Source: Pannonibacter carbonis
GTDB lineage: Bacteria > Pseudomonadota > Alphaproteobacteria > Rhizobiales > Stappiaceae
Assembly: GCF_003012935.1 (NCBI RefSeq)
Contig: NZ_PUDR01000002.1
Location: 248,001 to 312,000, forward strand
Length of the DNA: 64,000 nt
Direction of reading: 5' to 3'
The notes below the pieces were generated by a model. The model was not told the DNA's origin. It did not search any database and saw only the letters and a list, made by a program, of their open reading frames with translations. The translations under genes and the position numbers were made by a program. This document shows, piece after piece, positions 29,196 through 38,984 of the stretch (position 1 is its first letter; each line of letters opens with the position of its first letter).

Positions 29196-31211
29196 ATGAT
29201 ATTCTGTCCAAACGGGCGAAACGGAGCATGGATCGGGGCGTTGCTTGGACTGGCCTCGTTGCTTCCTGGCGTCGTCCACGCGCAATCGGGCACGACGCCC
29301 GATACGATGATTGTGCTCGACGTTTCCAACTCCATGTGGGGGCAGATCGACGGCGTTGCCAAGATCGAGATCGCCCGCGAGGCGCTCGGCAGTTTGCTGG
29401 ACGAGTTGCCGGACGGTGGTCGAACCGGTTTGATGGTTTATGGGCATCGCCGTGAGGGCGACTGCTCCGATGTTGAACTGGTGGCGCCCCTGACGCCCCT
29501 CGACCGGGCCGCGCTCAAGGCAGCTGCTGCAAAGGTCAAGCCGAAGGGCAAAACGCCGATCACCGAGGCCCTGCGCCAGGCAGCAACAAATCTCGGTGTT
29601 GCCGATCGGCCTTCGCGCCTGATCCTCGTGTCCGATGGCATCGAAACCTGTTCCGGCGATCCTTGCGCCCTGGCGGCGGAACTTGCCCGCGCCGGCGTTG
29701 ATTTCAAGGCGCATGTCATCGGCTTTGATATCGCCTCGCGTGCCGACCAGGCGAAAATCGCCTGTATCGCCAGCCTGACGGGTGGCAGCTACACCAATGC
29801 CCGCGACGCTGCAGAACTTTCTGAAGCCCTGAAGAAATCGGCTGCGACCGTCTCGCAGGAGGCACCTGCGTCAAAACTGCCCGAACTGACCTTGACCGCA
29901 ATTGACGGCGCAACCGGCAAGCCGATCGAGGGACCGGTCAACTGGACGGTAAGCGGCCGCGACAGCGAAGCCGTCGTGGCGGCCGGGCTCACCGGCGGGA
30001 CAGTCAGCCTGCCGCTTCCACCCGGAGCCTATACGGTTTCAGCGACGCTTCTGGAGAAGTCCGGCGGCGCTGAGGCAAGTGTCACCGACGCTGGAGGTTC
30101 GGCGACCGTGGTCCTGGACGGCGTGGTCCCCAAGGCCAGCATCAGCCTTGCAGCAGCCTCGGCTCCTGCCTCGTCGGTTCTCGCCGTCAGCTTCGAGGGG
30201 CCGAAGGAGCCCGGTGATTTCCTGCGTATCGTGACGGCGGATGGCGAGCGGCTTGAAACCGATCTGTGGGTGCGGGTCGACGATGGCAGCCCCGTTGACA
30301 TGCGCTTGCCCTCCGAACCTGGCACCTATGAAATCGTCTATGTTTGGAATGCCGGTGATGACCGCATCATCGCGCGTGCGCCCTTGACCGTTATGCCGGC
30401 CGAACTGTCCCTCGAACTGCCGGCAACCGTTCCTGTCGGAGCGCAGGTTTCCGTCGACTGGAAAGGTCCTGGCGGCAAAGGCGACTGGATCGGCTTCGTC
30501 CCGCAGGGCGGGGGGGCCGGAGACTATGCCGGCCGCTATGTCTTCGTCGAGACGAGCCCCGCCACGCTGATGGCCCCTTCCGGGACGGGGACATATGAAG
30601 CGATCTATGTCACCGGGCATGACGGCGCGGTGGTGCAGCGCAAGGCGTTCGAGGTTACCGAGGGCAGCAGTGCCCTTGTTGCCCCCACCTCTGCGGAAGC
30701 TGGCGCTTTGATCGAGGTGACTTGGCAAGGGCCTGGCGGCAGCAGCGACTGGATCGGCATCTCCGAGCCGGGATCTGCCGCCGACAGCTATCTTGCCTGG
30801 GCCGCGCCGTCAGATCCTGTGGTGCGCCTGAGATTGCCGTCGACGCCCGGGGCCTATGAACTGCGCTATGTACTGGCAGCGCCCGAGGGAGCCAAGGTGA
30901 TGGCAGCGCAGGCGCTGACCCTGATTGAGCCGGAAATCGAACTCGGTGTTGCGGGGGAAGTCGCAGCATCGACCGCTGTCACCTTCGCGGCCAAAGGACC
31001 CTCAAATGGGTCCAACTGGATCGGCTTCGCACTGCCTGGCGCGGAGCCCGGCGCTCATGTCTCCGGGATGTGGGTTGGAGCTGACAACATTACGGTCGGT
31101 CAGCTGACGATGCGTACTCCAGATGAGCCCGGCACCTATGAATTGCGCTTCGTCCTGTCGGGTGTCGGAGAGGAGCGGATCGGCAAGGCTGTACCGGTTG
31201 TTGTGAAATAA
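29196..31211 (+). CDS. Secreted von Willebrand factor A protein with four tandem C-terminal repeats
   Basis: 671 residues. Signal peptide (core GALLGLASLLPGVVHAQ, cleavage near residue 30) is followed by a VWA domain (about 37-215) with MIDAS motif DVSNSMWG, the threonine in GKTPITEAL and Asp in LVSDGIE. The remainder holds four units of about 90 residues beginning near residues 326, 416, 505 and 594; each has a x-W/F-x-GP-x(4-6)-DWIGF-like core and ends with a GTYE(I/L)(R)YV strand. These look like beta-sandwich modules resembling SKICH/Ig-type folds with a DWIG motif. The role is probably periplasmic or surface adhesion or complex assembly. RBS GGGGGAG precedes ATG 29196. Confidence 0.85.
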   Translation: MIFCPNGRNGAWIGALLGLASLLPGVVHAQSGTTPDTMIVLDVSNSMWGQIDGVAKIEIAREALGSLLDELPDGGRTGLMVYGHRREGDCSDVELVAPLTPLDRAALKAAAAKVKPKGKTPITEALRQAATNLGVADRPSRLILVSDGIETCSGDPCALAAELARAGVDFKAHVIGFDIASRADQAKIACIASLTGGSYTNARDAAELSEALKKSAATVSQEAPASKLPELTLTAIDGATGKPIEGPVNWTVSGRDSEAVVAAGLTGGTVSLPLPPGAYTVSATLLEKSGGAEASVTDAGGSATVVLDGVVPKASISLAAASAPASSVLAVSFEGPKEPGDFLRIVTADGERLETDLWVRVDDGSPVDMRLPSEPGTYEIVYVWNAGDDRIIARAPLTVMPAELSLELPATVPVGAQVSVDWKGPGGKGDWIGFVPQGGGAGDYAGRYVFVETSPATLMAPSGTGTYEAIYVTGHDGAVVQRKAFEVTEGSSALVAPTSAEAGALIEVTWQGPGGSSDWIGISEPGSAADSYLAWAAPSDPVVRLRLPSTPGAYELRYVLAAPEGAKVMAAQALTLIEPEIELGVAGEVAASTAVTFAAKGPSNGSNWIGFALPGAEPGAHVSGMWVGADNITVGQLTMRTPDEPGTYELRFVLSGVGEERIGKAVPVVVK

Positions 31212-31245
31212 TCCGGAGACGACTAGGACAGCTCAGATATGGCAG

Positions 31246-31273
31246 GAGCCGGGCAGGGGAACCCTCCCGGCTC
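31246..31273. terminator. Hairpin between convergent genes
   Basis: GAGCCGGG (31246-31253) pairs with CCCGGCTC (31266-31273). The following T tract is poor, so this is a weak candidate terminator. Confidence 0.45.
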
Positions 31274-31309
31274 TCGTCATTTGGTTGGGAAATGGATCTT
31301 CCCTTCTCG

Positions 31310-32977
31310 TCAGGCGGCCCGGATGTTGGAGAAGAAGGCGTCCAGTTTGGACTTCAGGATGTGCGACTGGCGGGCCAGTTCCTGCGAGGACGAAAGCACC
31401 TGGACTGAGCCGGCACCCGTCTGTGTTGCCGAGCCGGTGACATTGGTGATGCTCGACGACACCTGCTGCGTCCCATAGGCGGCCTGATTGACGTTGCGTG
31501 CGATTTCCTGTGTGGCTGCCCCTTGCTCCTCGACGGCTGCCGAGATCGCGGTGGAGGCAGAATTGATCCGCCGGATGATTTCGCCAATGCCCTGGATGGC
31601 GAGCGCAACCTGATTGGTGGCGCTCTGCATTTCATCAATATGCGCCCCGATTTCGCCGGTTGCGCGGGCCGTCTGGGCGGCGAGCGTTTTCACTTCGGTG
31701 GCAACCACGGCAAAGCCCCGGCCAGCCTCTCCTGCACGCGCCGCCTCGATGGTGGCGTTCAGCGCCAGGAGATTGGTCTGGCCGGCGATGTTGTTGATCA
31801 GTTCCAGCACGCCGCCAATACGCGACGCCGACGAGACAAGGCCATTGACGGTCGCCTCGGTCTCCGTCGCAGCTCTCAATGCCTGGTCGGAGATATTCGC
31901 CGACATCTGCACCTGGTTCGAGATTTCACCGATCGATGCTGCCAGTTCGTCTGAAGCGGCTGCAACGGTCTGGACGTTCGCGGCTGCTTGTTCCGATGCT
32001 GCTGCCACGGTTGTCGCGGTCTGCGCGCTGGTCTCCGCGATTTGCGACAGGGATTCGGCTGTCGCCTCAAGCTCGGATGAGGCCGAAGCCACCGTGCGCA
32101 GGATCACGCCGACATCCTCGTCGAGGGTGGAGACCAGTTCCTCGATCAGCAGGGCACGCCTTTCCCGGGCCGCACGCTCCGTTGCCTGTTCTGCTTCGAG
32201 ACGCTGCCGCTCAAGCCCGTTTTCCTTGAAGACGGAAACGGCGGAGGCCATCCCGCCGATTTCGTCCTTGCGGCCAATGCCCGGGACTTCAACCGCGAAA
32301 TCCTGGTCGGCCAGCCGCTTCATGGCGTCTTGCATGGCCTGGATTGGCCGAAGGACGCTGCGGATCACGAACACGGCGACAAAGCCGGCAATCGCTGCCG
32401 AGAGCACCGCCAGCACTGCCATGATCGTCAGCGACAACTGGTTCGTCGCCTTGGCAGATTCATACTCATGCCCGGCAACATCGATCTGCAGGTCGACGAG
32501 CTTGGAGATCGGATCGCCGATCGGGTCGATGGTCGAGTAAAGCGAGGCGTTGATATACGTCTCCAGCGCAGCCTGGTCCCGTGATTGCAGGATGTACTCA
32601 AGCCGGGTGATGGAGGGTTTGGCCGCAGACATGGCAGCATAGACCTCTTCGGCCAGCGCCTTCTCGTCCGCAACCATGTAGGTGGCACTGTAGGCAGACC
32701 ATTCCTTGTTGATGATCGAGAGAGCATCTGAAACTGAGGATTGTCCCTGCTCCCATGTCAATGCACCACTGCGGACCTTGTGCGCCGTGTCGACAATGCT
32801 GACAGCATAAGAATCTGCAACCCTTTTCAGTTGTTTCATCGGAACAACGCGATCATCGACAATTGTGCGGATGGATTCATAGGATGCAGACAAGGCGATA
32901 TAGCCACAAAGGCCCATGACGGCGAGCATCAAAGTCATGATGACAAGACTGGCCAGAATCCGAAACTTTATGGTCAT
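31310..32977 (-). CDS. Methyl-accepting chemotaxis protein with four-helix-bundle sensor
   Basis: 555 residues. Helix 1 at about residues 8-30, a ~150-residue periplasmic helical region with the pattern of 4HB_MCP domains ([20 protein letters not shown] and the later [16 protein letters not shown]), helix 2 near 188-210, HAMP at about 212-265 and the signalling domain with tip [19 protein letters not shown]. The conserved glutamate-glutamine start of the tip is changed to AGQTN, a normal variant. Single gene, no adjacent che operon. It is the third chemoreceptor in this window. Confidence 0.9.
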   Translation of the reverse strand: MTIKFRILASLVIMTLMLAVMGLCGYIALSASYESIRTIVDDRVVPMKQLKRVADSYAVSIVDTAHKVRSGALTWEQGQSSVSDALSIINKEWSAYSATYMVADEKALAEEVYAAMSAAKPSITRLEYILQSRDQAALETYINASLYSTIDPIGDPISKLVDLQIDVAGHEYESAKATNQLSLTIMAVLAVLSAAIAGFVAVFVIRSVLRPIQAMQDAMKRLADQDFAVEVPGIGRKDEIGGMASAVSVFKENGLERQRLEAEQATERAARERRALLIEELVSTLDEDVGVILRTVASASSELEATAESLSQIAETSAQTATTVAAASEQAAANVQTVAAASDELAASIGEISNQVQMSANISDQALRAATETEATVNGLVSSASRIGGVLELINNIAGQTNLLALNATIEAARAGEAGRGFAVVATEVKTLAAQTARATGEIGAHIDEMQSATNQVALAIQGIGEIIRRINSASTAISAAVEEQGAATQEIARNVNQAAYGTQQVSSSITNVTGSATQTGAGSVQVLSSSQELARQSHILKSKLDAFFSNIRAA

Positions 32978-33290
32978 CGGGTTCCCCTAAGGAAAATTGC
33001 ATGGCCAGTGTGCTCAAAAATGATGCAGGGGCGTAAGGGGGGAGCCGTAGTGAAGGGGTTATCAACAAGTTAATTACACGTAGAGCGAGTATTATTCTAT
33101 TGTAAAGTAACTTTTGCGACGCATCTCAACTGCAGAGTGGTCTGGTTGTATATTTTGGTTGCTGAAATGATGGATTGTGCAGGGGGGCTCAGGCCCGAGA
33201 TGCCGACAAAGGTCAGGCAAGCTGATTCGAAATCGCGTAGGCGCGGCTTTCAAATCTCTCTGCAACAGTAATTTTGAGAAAGAAACTGGA
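32978..33290. other. Intergenic region upstream of the 4HB chemoreceptor
   Basis: 313 bp, locally AT-rich at 33060-33115, probably including the chemoreceptor promoter. No gene or RNA is seen. Confidence 0.5.
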
Positions 33291-33367
33291 TGGTCGGAGT
33301 GGAGTGATTCGAACACTCGACCCCCTCGTCCCGAACGAGGTGCGCTACCAGGCTGCGCTACACTCCG
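33291..33367 (-). tRNA. tRNA-Pro (anticodon CGG)
   Basis: Complete cloverleaf on the minus strand: acceptor CGGAGTG/CACTCCG, D arm with GCGC stems, anticodon stem CCTCG/CGAGG enclosing loop TTCGGGA (anticodon CGG), and T arm GAGTG-TTCGAAT-CACTC. The 3' CCA is encoded (33291-33293). Confidence 0.96.
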
Positions 33368-33646
33368 ATCCAGTCATGCCGGTCTTGCGACCGCCGGGAA
33401 CGGCAGAGCTAGGTGCGCCGCCGATGTGGGGGGTAATTAGCACCGCGATTTGAGGTCCGCAAGAGCGCAATGCGAAGAAGACGAAAAAAGTTCGTGGCTA
33501 GGGTCCAAGGCGTGGATAAGTCACGGGAATTTCGCAGAAAAATGGCTGCACACAGGCATTTCCGATGTTTCGGAGAGGTGCTTGCACCGTCTGGCGGCAG
33601 GAGGTATACAGCGCCTCACCCGCCCGGACCAAGCCGTCCGGCCTGC

Positions 33647-33721
33647 TGGGGCGTCGCCAAGTGGTAAGGCATCGGTTTTTGGTACCGACATTCCCAGGTT
33701 CGAATCCTGGCGCCCCAGCCA
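33647..33721 (+). tRNA. tRNA-Gln (anticodon TTG)
   Basis: Acceptor TGGGGCG/CGCCCCA, D arm GCC/GGC, anticodon stem TCGGT/ACCGA with loop TTTTGGT (anticodon TTG), and T arm CCAGG-TTCGAAT-CCTGG. CCA is encoded at 33719-33721. Confidence 0.96.
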
Positions 33722-34072
33722 ATCTCTTCCATCGTCCCGGATGACGTCCTGCTGCTGGCGCTTTCGCGCGCTGCGGTGGTCTGTCGTGCTTTGTCGTCGT
33801 TTTCGGCTGCTATGGCAGGCGCAACCGGTTTGACAAGGGCGTTGATGGGGCTGAACGCTCAAGCCTCACGCAAGTCCGCCGCATCACACCTGCCATGCGC
33901 TTGCGTCCAATTCGGCGACGGAAAGTTTGTCGCGCCTGTCTGGACTGATGCGGACGGTGCGCTGAGGTCTGCCCTGTTCTGGCACAACTTGGACCCAGGA
34001 CGTCACTGCCTGACTTTAACACTTGTTAAGCAGTGCAGCTTATTTTCCGGAATTGGGTTGATGGGCAAGGAC
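33722..34072. other. Intergenic region after tRNA-Gln
   Basis: About 350 bp. A frame runs through it from 33776 into the small membrane gene, but it has no ribosome binding site and coding-like composition starts only near 34061. An AT-rich tract at 34010-34050 may hold a promoter. Confidence 0.45.
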
Positions 34073-34264
34073 ATGAGCAAGCCGATGTTTCGCGCAGATG
34101 GCCTCACCCGGACTGAACGACTGGCAGCAAGCCGGCGCCTGCGGCAAGGCGTTGGCAAACGCGCTTCGGGTCTGGTGTTCCTGCTGGCAAAGAACCTGTT
34201 ATTCTGGGGTTCCATGCTCCTGAGTGGCTTTGCTGTCTACAGTCTCGCGTCCTGGTTTTTCTAG
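34073..34264 (+). CDS. Small single-helix membrane protein, unknown function
   Basis: 63 residues from ATG at 34073, with AAGG a few bases upstream; ATG at 34061 (67 residues) is the alternative. The N-terminal 35 residues are basic (RLAASRRLRQGVGKR) and the rest form a hydrophobic stretch (FLLAKNLLFWGSMLLSGFAV), so the N-terminus is expected in the cytoplasm. I recognise no family. Support is the start context and helix pattern only. Confidence 0.5.
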   Translation: MSKPMFRADGLTRTERLAASRRLRQGVGKRASGLVFLLAKNLLFWGSMLLSGFAVYSLASWFF

Positions 34265-34350
34265 GTCTTCAGGCTGGTGAACTGAAACTATGTCCGCTGG
34301 GGAAAGCCCTGGCGGAGTTAACCTTAACAGGTGGACTGGAGCCATAAGTC

Positions 34351-34647
34351 ATGACCGGCGCAATGATCCTGATGTTTCTCGGCGCGTTGCTCTACGGTGT
34401 CGTGGCCTTGATGTTCCTTGCTTTTTCCTGTGCTGAACTGATTGACACCAACCGGTCGAGCCGGCTTCGGCTGGCCCTTGCAATTGGCGCTGCCCTTGTC
34501 TGGCCTGTGGCCTTGGTGCTGGCAAGCGTTGCCGCCGTGCTGATGGCGCGCCCGCGAGCCGCTGTCCATGGGCAGTCCCGGACCACAGCCCGCCACGCGC
34601 CGGCCCAGCCGGCTGAAGGCCTTCCTGGCAAACGCATTGCTGCCTGA
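34351..34647 (+). CDS. Small membrane protein with two helices, unknown function
   Basis: 98 residues. Two hydrophobic stretches at about residues 4-26 and 39-66 form a helical hairpin; the last 30 residues are hydrophilic, with Ala, Arg and Pro. The ribosome binding site before ATG 34351 is weak. It follows the previous small membrane gene by 86 bp on the same strand. I do not recognise a family and the function cannot be stated. Confidence 0.5.
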   Translation: MTGAMILMFLGALLYGVVALMFLAFSCAELIDTNRSSRLRLALAIGAALVWPVALVLASVAAVLMARPRAAVHGQSRTTARHAPAQPAEGLPGKRIAA

Positions 34648-34901
34648 TCTGTCAGACTGACCCGGCGCCCTGCACGAGCCAGACTGAGAAGAAAGATTTT
34701 TCCAGGCGAGGGGCAAACCTGCGCGTTGATGCCTCCGTTAGCGCTCCGATAAGTGCTACATCCAAGCCAGATCCACTGTCGCTGGACCTTGCGTCTTCCG
34801 TTCCAGCCGGGCGGGGATAGCTTTTGGACGGTCCCGGGAGCCCACGCGATGGGTCTGCCCGACTGGCGATGGCGCATCAGCCTTTGCAGGAAGTAGCGGA
34901 C

Positions 34902-35795
34902 ATGAACGACCCGAGAGCCCAAGCCCACCCTATTCAATCCGAGCCCGGGTTGCCGGCTGATCCGGTCGCCCGAGCCCTTCTGGCGATGGCGCTCGAGTCC
35001 GGCGAAGCCATTCTTGCGATCTATGCCGAAGCGACCGACTACATCAGCAAGGGTGATGGATCACCCGTGACCGCTGCCGATCATGCGGCGGAAGCGATCA
35101 TCCTGCGCCGTCTCGCTGAGGCTTTTCCGGCATTGCCTGTCGTGGCCGAGGAAGCCATTGCCGCCGGTCACATTCCAGCCATCGGACCGGATTTCATCCT
35201 CGTCGATCCGCTGGATGGTACCCGCGAGTTCATCAGCCGCAATGGCGAGTTCACCGTCAACATCGCCATCATACGTGGCGGCGTTCCGGTGCAGGGCGTC
35301 GTCTATGCTCCGGCGTCGGGCGATATCTACTGGAATGTGGAAGGGGAGGCCTTCCATGCCTGCGTGAGGGATGGGACGATCACCGAGATCGCATCCATTG
35401 CCGTGCGTCCCGCCCCGGCAGAGGGCATCTCCATCCTGGCCAGCCGCTCGCATCTTTGCGGCCAGACGCAGTCGATGATCGAGGCCCTGAAAGCGGCTGA
35501 CGTTGTCTCGGTCGGCTCGTCACTCAAGCTGTGCTGGCTGGCCAGTGGCAAGGCGGACGTTTACCCGCGCCTGTCGCCGACCATGCAATGGGATATTGCA
35601 GCCGGACATGCCGTGCTGCGGGCCGCCGGTGGCACGGTCCGTAACATCACAGAGCCCGGTTGGCCGGAACTCGCCTACAGGCTCGTGCCGGAGACGGATG
35701 TGGTCACCATGCTGCGCAATCCTGCCTTTGTCGCTGTTGGCGACGCGGCACTGGTTGGTGATGTCCGCAAATGCCTGGAAAGCAAGTCCGGATAG
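34902..35795 (+). CDS. cysQ: 3'(2'),5'-bisphosphate nucleotidase CysQ
   Basis: 297 residues from ATG 34902, preceded by AGGAAG; the frame from 34824 adds an unlikely extension. Inositol monophosphatase-fold motifs are clear: EEAIA with the metal-binding glutamate, DPLDGTREFISRNGEFTVNI (about residues 104-123) and WDIAAGHAVLRAAGG (about 229-243). The enzyme dephosphorylates PAP/PAPS to AMP, recycling by-products of sulfate assimilation, and needs Mg. Its stop is 3 bp from the end of the convergent galE gene. Confidence 0.9.
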   Translation: MNDPRAQAHPIQSEPGLPADPVARALLAMALESGEAILAIYAEATDYISKGDGSPVTAADHAAEAIILRRLAEAFPALPVVAEEAIAAGHIPAIGPDFILVDPLDGTREFISRNGEFTVNIAIIRGGVPVQGVVYAPASGDIYWNVEGEAFHACVRDGTITEIASIAVRPAPAEGISILASRSHLCGQTQSMIEALKAADVVSVGSSLKLCWLASGKADVYPRLSPTMQWDIAAGHAVLRAAGGTVRNITEPGWPELAYRLVPETDVVTMLRNPAFVAVGDAALVGDVRKCLESKSG

Positions 35796-35798
35796 ACG

Positions 35799-36788
35799 TC
35801 AGATCCGGTTGCGCCGGGCGAGCGCTGCCTCCCAGTCGAGCGCATGGCGCACGATAACGTTCAGGTCCTGGTGCTTTGGCTGCCAGTTCAGCTCCCGCAG
35901 GATGACCTCGTTGGCGGCCAGAACTTCCGGCATGTCGCCCGGGCGGCGTTCACCAAGGCGCACGTCGAACGTTGCCCCTGAGGCAGCCTGCACAGCATCG
36001 ATGACCTGTCGAACGCTCGACCCTTTGCCATAGCCGCAGTTCATCACCACGCTGCCGCCGCCGGCCCGCAGGCGCAGCAGGGCCAGACGATGTGCCTCGA
36101 CCAGATCCCAGACATGGATGTAGTCGCGAACTCCGGTGCCATCGATGGTGGGATAGTCGGTGCCGAAGATCGTCATGTGATCGCGCTTTCCGAGCGCGGT
36201 TTCGCAGGCGATCTTGATCAGGTTGGTGGCATTCAGTGTTGCCTGTCCGGTCCGGCCCTGCGGATCCGCACCGGCAACATTGAAGTAGCGCAGCGCCGTG
36301 TAGCGGAAGGGATGGGCGGCGGCCACATCCTTCAGCATCAGTTCCGTCATCAGCTTTGACAGCCCGTAAGGCGACTGCGGCCGCAGCGGTGCATCCTCGC
36401 GCACCGGTACCTCGTCAGGATCGCCGTAAACGGCCGCCGTCGAGGAGAAGATGAACTTGTCGACGCCGGCATTGACGCAAGCCTCGATGACATTGCGCGA
36501 GACAGCCGTGTTGTTACGGTAATATTTCAGCGGATTGGAGACGGATTCCGGCAGCACGACGGACCCGGCGAAGTGGATCATCGCCTCGACGGCGTGTTCC
36601 TTCAGGATCTGCTCCATCCGCGCGACGTCGCCGACATCAGCCTGGATGAAGGGCACACCCTCCGGCACCAGCCAGTCAAAGCCGGTGACAAGATTGTCGA
36701 CGACAAGGGGTGTTTCCCCCGCGTCGAGCAGGCATCGCACCATGTGGCTGCCGATATAGCCGGCGCCGCCAGTGATCAGGACGGTCAT
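35799..36788 (-). CDS. galE: UDP-glucose 4-epimerase
   Basis: 329 residues. NAD-binding ITGGAGYIGSHM at residues 5-16, catalytic SSTAAVYGDP (serine) near 117 and YGLSKLMTEL (Tyr-x3-Lys) near 142, then the substrate-binding YFNVAGADPQGRTGQ segment. It interconverts UDP-glucose and UDP-galactose for polysaccharide synthesis. Closely related epimerases with other sugar specificity cannot be ruled out from sequence. Single gene on the minus strand, 69 bp after the YbaK-like gene on that strand. Confidence 0.9.
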   Translation of the reverse strand: MTVLITGGAGYIGSHMVRCLLDAGETPLVVDNLVTGFDWLVPEGVPFIQADVGDVARMEQILKEHAVEAMIHFAGSVVLPESVSNPLKYYRNNTAVSRNVIEACVNAGVDKFIFSSTAAVYGDPDEVPVREDAPLRPQSPYGLSKLMTELMLKDVAAAHPFRYTALRYFNVAGADPQGRTGQATLNATNLIKIACETALGKRDHMTIFGTDYPTIDGTGVRDYIHVWDLVEAHRLALLRLRAGGGSVVMNCGYGKGSSVRQVIDAVQAASGATFDVRLGERRPGDMPEVLAANEVILRELNWQPKHQDLNVIVRHALDWEAALARRNRI

Positions 36789-36857
36789 GCTGTCTCCTCA
36801 TCCAGTCATGGAGGCAAGACATACCCTGAAAAGATTGACGAGGCTTTGAGGCGGCTC

Positions 36858-37331
36858 TCAGTCGCCCTCGGGATCCTTGCAAACATCAACCCAGTCAGCC
36901 CCTGTCAGCGCCGCCATCCGGTCGGGCGAGAGGCAGACAGCGGCATTGACCGCGCCGGCGGCTGGATAGACGAGGTCAAACGCTTTGAGTGAAACGTCGC
37001 AGCAGACGCGCAGCGGCCGGGCAAGGCCGAAGGGGCAAACGCCGCCAACCGGATGACCGGTTATCTCCTCGACCACATCAAGGCCCAGCATCTTCACCTT
37101 CGAGCCGAAGGTCGCCTTGGCCTTCTTGTTGTCGAGGCGGGCATCGCCGCGCGTCACGATCAGCACCACATCCTCTCCGGCCTGGATCGACAGGGTCTTG
37201 GCAATCTCCGCCGGCGTGACGCCGAGGGCAGCCGCTGCTTCCACCACCGTTGCGGTGCTCGCCTCCTTCACCGTGACTGTGATGTCAGGCGCGTGTTCGG
37301 CAAAGAAAGCGCGGACACTGTCGAGGCTCAT
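36858..37331 (-). CDS. YbaK/EbsC-type aminoacyl-tRNA deacylase-like protein
   Basis: 157 residues from ATG at 37331 with GGAGAGACAG directly upstream; the longer frame to 37427 is not needed. Family features: TRGDARLDNKKAKATFG around residue 60 with the catalytic lysine region and TGHPVGGVCPFG (about 92-103), the glycine-rich loop of YbaK/ProX deacylases. These remove mis-attached amino acids from tRNA, typically Cys- or Ala-tRNA-Pro. A tRNA-Pro gene lies 3.5 kb away, which is probably coincidence. Confidence 0.86.
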   Translation of the reverse strand: MSLDSVRAFFAEHAPDITVTVKEASTATVVEAAAALGVTPAEIAKTLSIQAGEDVVLIVTRGDARLDNKKAKATFGSKVKMLGLDVVEEITGHPVGGVCPFGLARPLRVCCDVSLKAFDLVYPAAGAVNAAVCLSPDRMAALTGADWVDVCKDPEGD

Positions 37332-37484
37332 CTGTCTCTCCGGGACCAGGAAGAAATGCGTACCGAACCGTTCGGTTCTGATCCCAGCAAAGCAGGTCAT
37401 GATGACCCTGTCCAGCCATCGCGTCACAGGATCGGTTCGCCTGCGTCCCTTCCAGCTGAGAGCAGCCAGTTCCAGGGAGCTACC

Positions 37485-38963
37485 ATGGCGAAGGATCCGA
37501 TCATCATTTATGGCCGTGCGGTCCAGGATGCGCGCAACCGGCTGCGGTCAGCCCAGATTTCGACCATGACCGATGTGTTGGTGGCCGAATTGTTCAAACC
37601 GGGGACTGGCGATGGGACAGCCTTTGCCACTGTCTTCGCGGGCTGGGTCAAGAAACTGCCGGCCATGGATGACACCGTCGGCAGTTCCCTCGACAAGCGC
37701 GCGGCGAAGGCGGCCAATCGGGCCGTCAGCGCGGCGCAGGTCCGGGCGGATGACTTCGTAACGCCCAATGGCGCGATCCAGGACATCTATGCCATCGGCG
37801 ACATGCTGCGCTACGTCGGCGAGTATTTCGAGTTTGGCGGTGGCGGACAGGACGCAACCGTCAATGCCGTGAACCAGTTTCGCGACGGGCTGCGCAATCA
37901 GCTCGCCTTCAACAAGGCCAACCGCGCCCGGCGGCCGGTGACGGACTATGACCTCACCGAATGGCCAGATCTCGGCATTTTCAAGAATGAACTGCTCGAC
38001 CGCTCCGTGGTCAAATACATGGAGCGCTTCTACGGCCCCTACATCGGCGCCGACATTTCCGGCACGACGACCGATGCGCTGGATGTGCTGGCGTATTTCA
38101 TTGCCGGCGCGAATGGTACCGGGCTTCTGGACGTCTATGCGGGCACAGCCATCGGCCTCGGTGAGGAGATGGTGCCGATCGCCACGATGGTCCTGCAATA
38201 TCACCACAGCCTGATGGAATGCGGGCTGGCGCTGAGCCTGTCGAGCAAGTCGATGGAAAACATTGCTTCAACGAATGGGGCCGCCCTGAAGCGCTTCAAC
38301 TTCTATGACTATGCGACCTTCATCAACGGCTCGGCCCAGGATCCCATCGCCGGCGTCATGACACGCGGCAACCAGACGCTGACCCGGGATCTCGCCGGGC
38401 GCGGGTTGGTCATCATCCGCGACGCCATCGACATCAACGACAATCCCTACGCCGACACCGAAATCGCGCTGCTGCTGGACGATCCGTCGAACAATCGTCT
38501 CTTTGACCTGAACAGCCAGTACACCCCCTTCGCCGAAAAGCGGCGGGAGGTGATGATGACCGAAGACGGCTACTACCAGAACTGCAATCCGAGCCTGACG
38601 GCCTATGCGTCCCGTCAGTTCGGCAACCTGGCCGTGGCGAGCAAGAGCTACGATGATATCATCCGCATGAACTCCATTGACCTTGCTGCACTTCAGGCAA
38701 CGGCACCGGCGCTGGTATTTGACAACCTTGATGCTGCGCTAAAAGCCGATCGCCCCGGCGCAGCGCTCTACGCGCAGCAGGTGGCAGCGGCGCTGAAGCT
38801 GCCACCTCAGCCGCAATCCTCTGCCCAGCCAGCGGTCCAGCCTCAACCCGCGCCGCAGTTGGCGCCGGGTGATGAGCCGGACGCTGATGAAGCCTCCTTG
38901 CGCGGCATCGATCCGAACCGCCTGCGCAAGGCGCTGGCCATTGCCAGCCTGTTCGACAACTGA
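37485..38963 (+). CDS. Large protein of unknown family
   Basis: 492 residues from ATG 37485 (AGGGAG upstream); the open frame further 5' overlaps the YbaK-like gene and is not used. No signal peptide or membrane helix. Residues ~1-425 appear to be a globular, mostly helical domain rich in Asp and Asn, followed by a Pro/Gln-rich linker (about 430-465) and a short conserved-looking tail RLRKALAIASLFDN. Codon use matches the neighbours, so it is unlikely to be a recent arrival. I do not recognise any domain and assign no function. Flanked by ybaK-like and a FAD oxidoreductase gene without operon linkage. Confidence 0.8.
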   Translation: MAKDPIIIYGRAVQDARNRLRSAQISTMTDVLVAELFKPGTGDGTAFATVFAGWVKKLPAMDDTVGSSLDKRAAKAANRAVSAAQVRADDFVTPNGAIQDIYAIGDMLRYVGEYFEFGGGGQDATVNAVNQFRDGLRNQLAFNKANRARRPVTDYDLTEWPDLGIFKNELLDRSVVKYMERFYGPYIGADISGTTTDALDVLAYFIAGANGTGLLDVYAGTAIGLGEEMVPIATMVLQYHHSLMECGLALSLSSKSMENIASTNGAALKRFNFYDYATFINGSAQDPIAGVMTRGNQTLTRDLAGRGLVIIRDAIDINDNPYADTEIALLLDDPSNNRLFDLNSQYTPFAEKRREVMMTEDGYYQNCNPSLTAYASRQFGNLAVASKSYDDIIRMNSIDLAALQATAPALVFDNLDAALKADRPGAALYAQQVAAALKLPPQPQSSAQPAVQPQPAPQLAPGDEPDADEASLRGIDPNRLRKALAIASLFDN

Positions 38964-38984
38964 GGGAGGCCAATGATGCGTCGC

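Noticed and set aside
33776-34060. N-terminal extension of the small membrane gene
   Set aside because: No ribosome binding site and no protein-like character before about 34061.
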